A DNA stretch of 64,000 bases from Nemophila menziesii (taxonomy: Eukaryota; Streptophyta; Magnoliopsida; Boraginales; Hydrophyllaceae). The position numbers and the translations under genes are program-made. The notes under the pieces were generated by a model. That model was not told the origin of the DNA, searched no databases, and saw only the letters and a program-made list of their open reading frames with translations. Within the stretch, counting starts at the first letter, position 1; each line of letters begins with the position of its first letter. Location of the stretch: assembly GCA_029959085.1 (NCBI GenBank), contig JARWIR010000017.1, forward strand, positions 26,350,144-26,414,143. The letters run 5' to 3'. Positions 63,861-64,000 of this stretch are shown here, piece after piece.

Positions 63861-64000
63861 ATTAAAAATGTGTCATAACTCAGCTGGTAAAGTACATTAT
63901 TCTATTTAAATGCGGAACAGGTTAAATACAATTTTTTTTAAGAATGTCTATTTTTTAATAATTTTGTAGCTCCTAACAATTAAAATATGTTAGTTTTATA
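63861..64000. other. Copia 5' leader, window edge
   Basis: AT-rich. CTCAGCTGGTAAAGT (63879-63893) resembles a tRNA A box but no B box follows at the proper distance. Confidence 0.4.

Noticed and set aside
63876..63915. Possible tRNA gene (CTCAGCTGGTAAAGT)
   Set aside because: Only an A-box-like word; no B box GGTTCRANNC at the right distance and no cloverleaf could be formed.

Overview
This window is eudicot plant nuclear DNA. The evidence is intron-containing plant genes (an A-type P450, a CYP86A-type P450 and an ankyrin/PGG membrane protein), AT-rich intergenic DNA and dense plant transposons: Copia, Gypsy/Athila-like, CACTA, hAT, MULE, Stowaway, tRNA-SINE. There is no prokaryotic gene organisation. 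The species cannot be fixed from the sequence alone.

Only three genes look intact. They are a CYP71/CYP83-like P450 (two exons, 5298-6868, +), a single-exon CYP86A-like fatty-acid omega-hydroxylase (29160-30731, -) and a three-exon ankyrin-repeat/PGG membrane protein close to Arabidopsis At5g02620/ITN1 (42885-44861, +). Nothing suggests that they act together. Each sits as an island between repeats.

Layout. 1-5200: decayed Copia/LTR-like DNA, a duplicated block and SINEs upstream of the P450. 8006-10071: a Mutator-like element with a 9-bp target duplication that carries two broken exons of an MHX (Mg2+/H+ exchanger) gene. 10127-10830: a hAT non-autonomous element. 13299-24647: an old minus-strand Copia (gag and protease only) into which a young, intact-ended, pol-less SIRE-like Copia (15144-22021, TSD TAGTC) has jumped. 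24648-28830: an antisense SIRE-type LTR plus a decayed DUF4283/zinc-knuckle ORF, split by a solo LTR (25826-27356, TSD TTCTT). 31000-40300: MITEs, a CACTA TNP2 transposase pseudogene, fragments of an LTR in inverted halves, a 1.7-kb foldback repeat and SINEs. 45516-47987: a hAT-like element carrying two well-kept exons of a mitochondrial intermediate peptidase gene. 48439 to the right edge: a large dead minus-strand Copia cut open by an Athila-like Gypsy element (50048-59937).

The most unusual signal is shared by three otherwise different retroelements. It is a short dyad with core GGTRYACC (best form GCGGTACACCGC) that occurs in pairs spaced 20-22 bp. In each element at least one pair lies a few hundred bases 5' of an accessory ORF in the 3' half. 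In the SIRE-like Copia and the Athila-like Gypsy that ORF encodes the same kind of roughly 390-410-residue protein with a C-terminal coiled coil, and both elements have lost reverse transcriptase. This suggests a mobile, regulated accessory module shared by pol-less retroelements. Its function is not known from the sequence.
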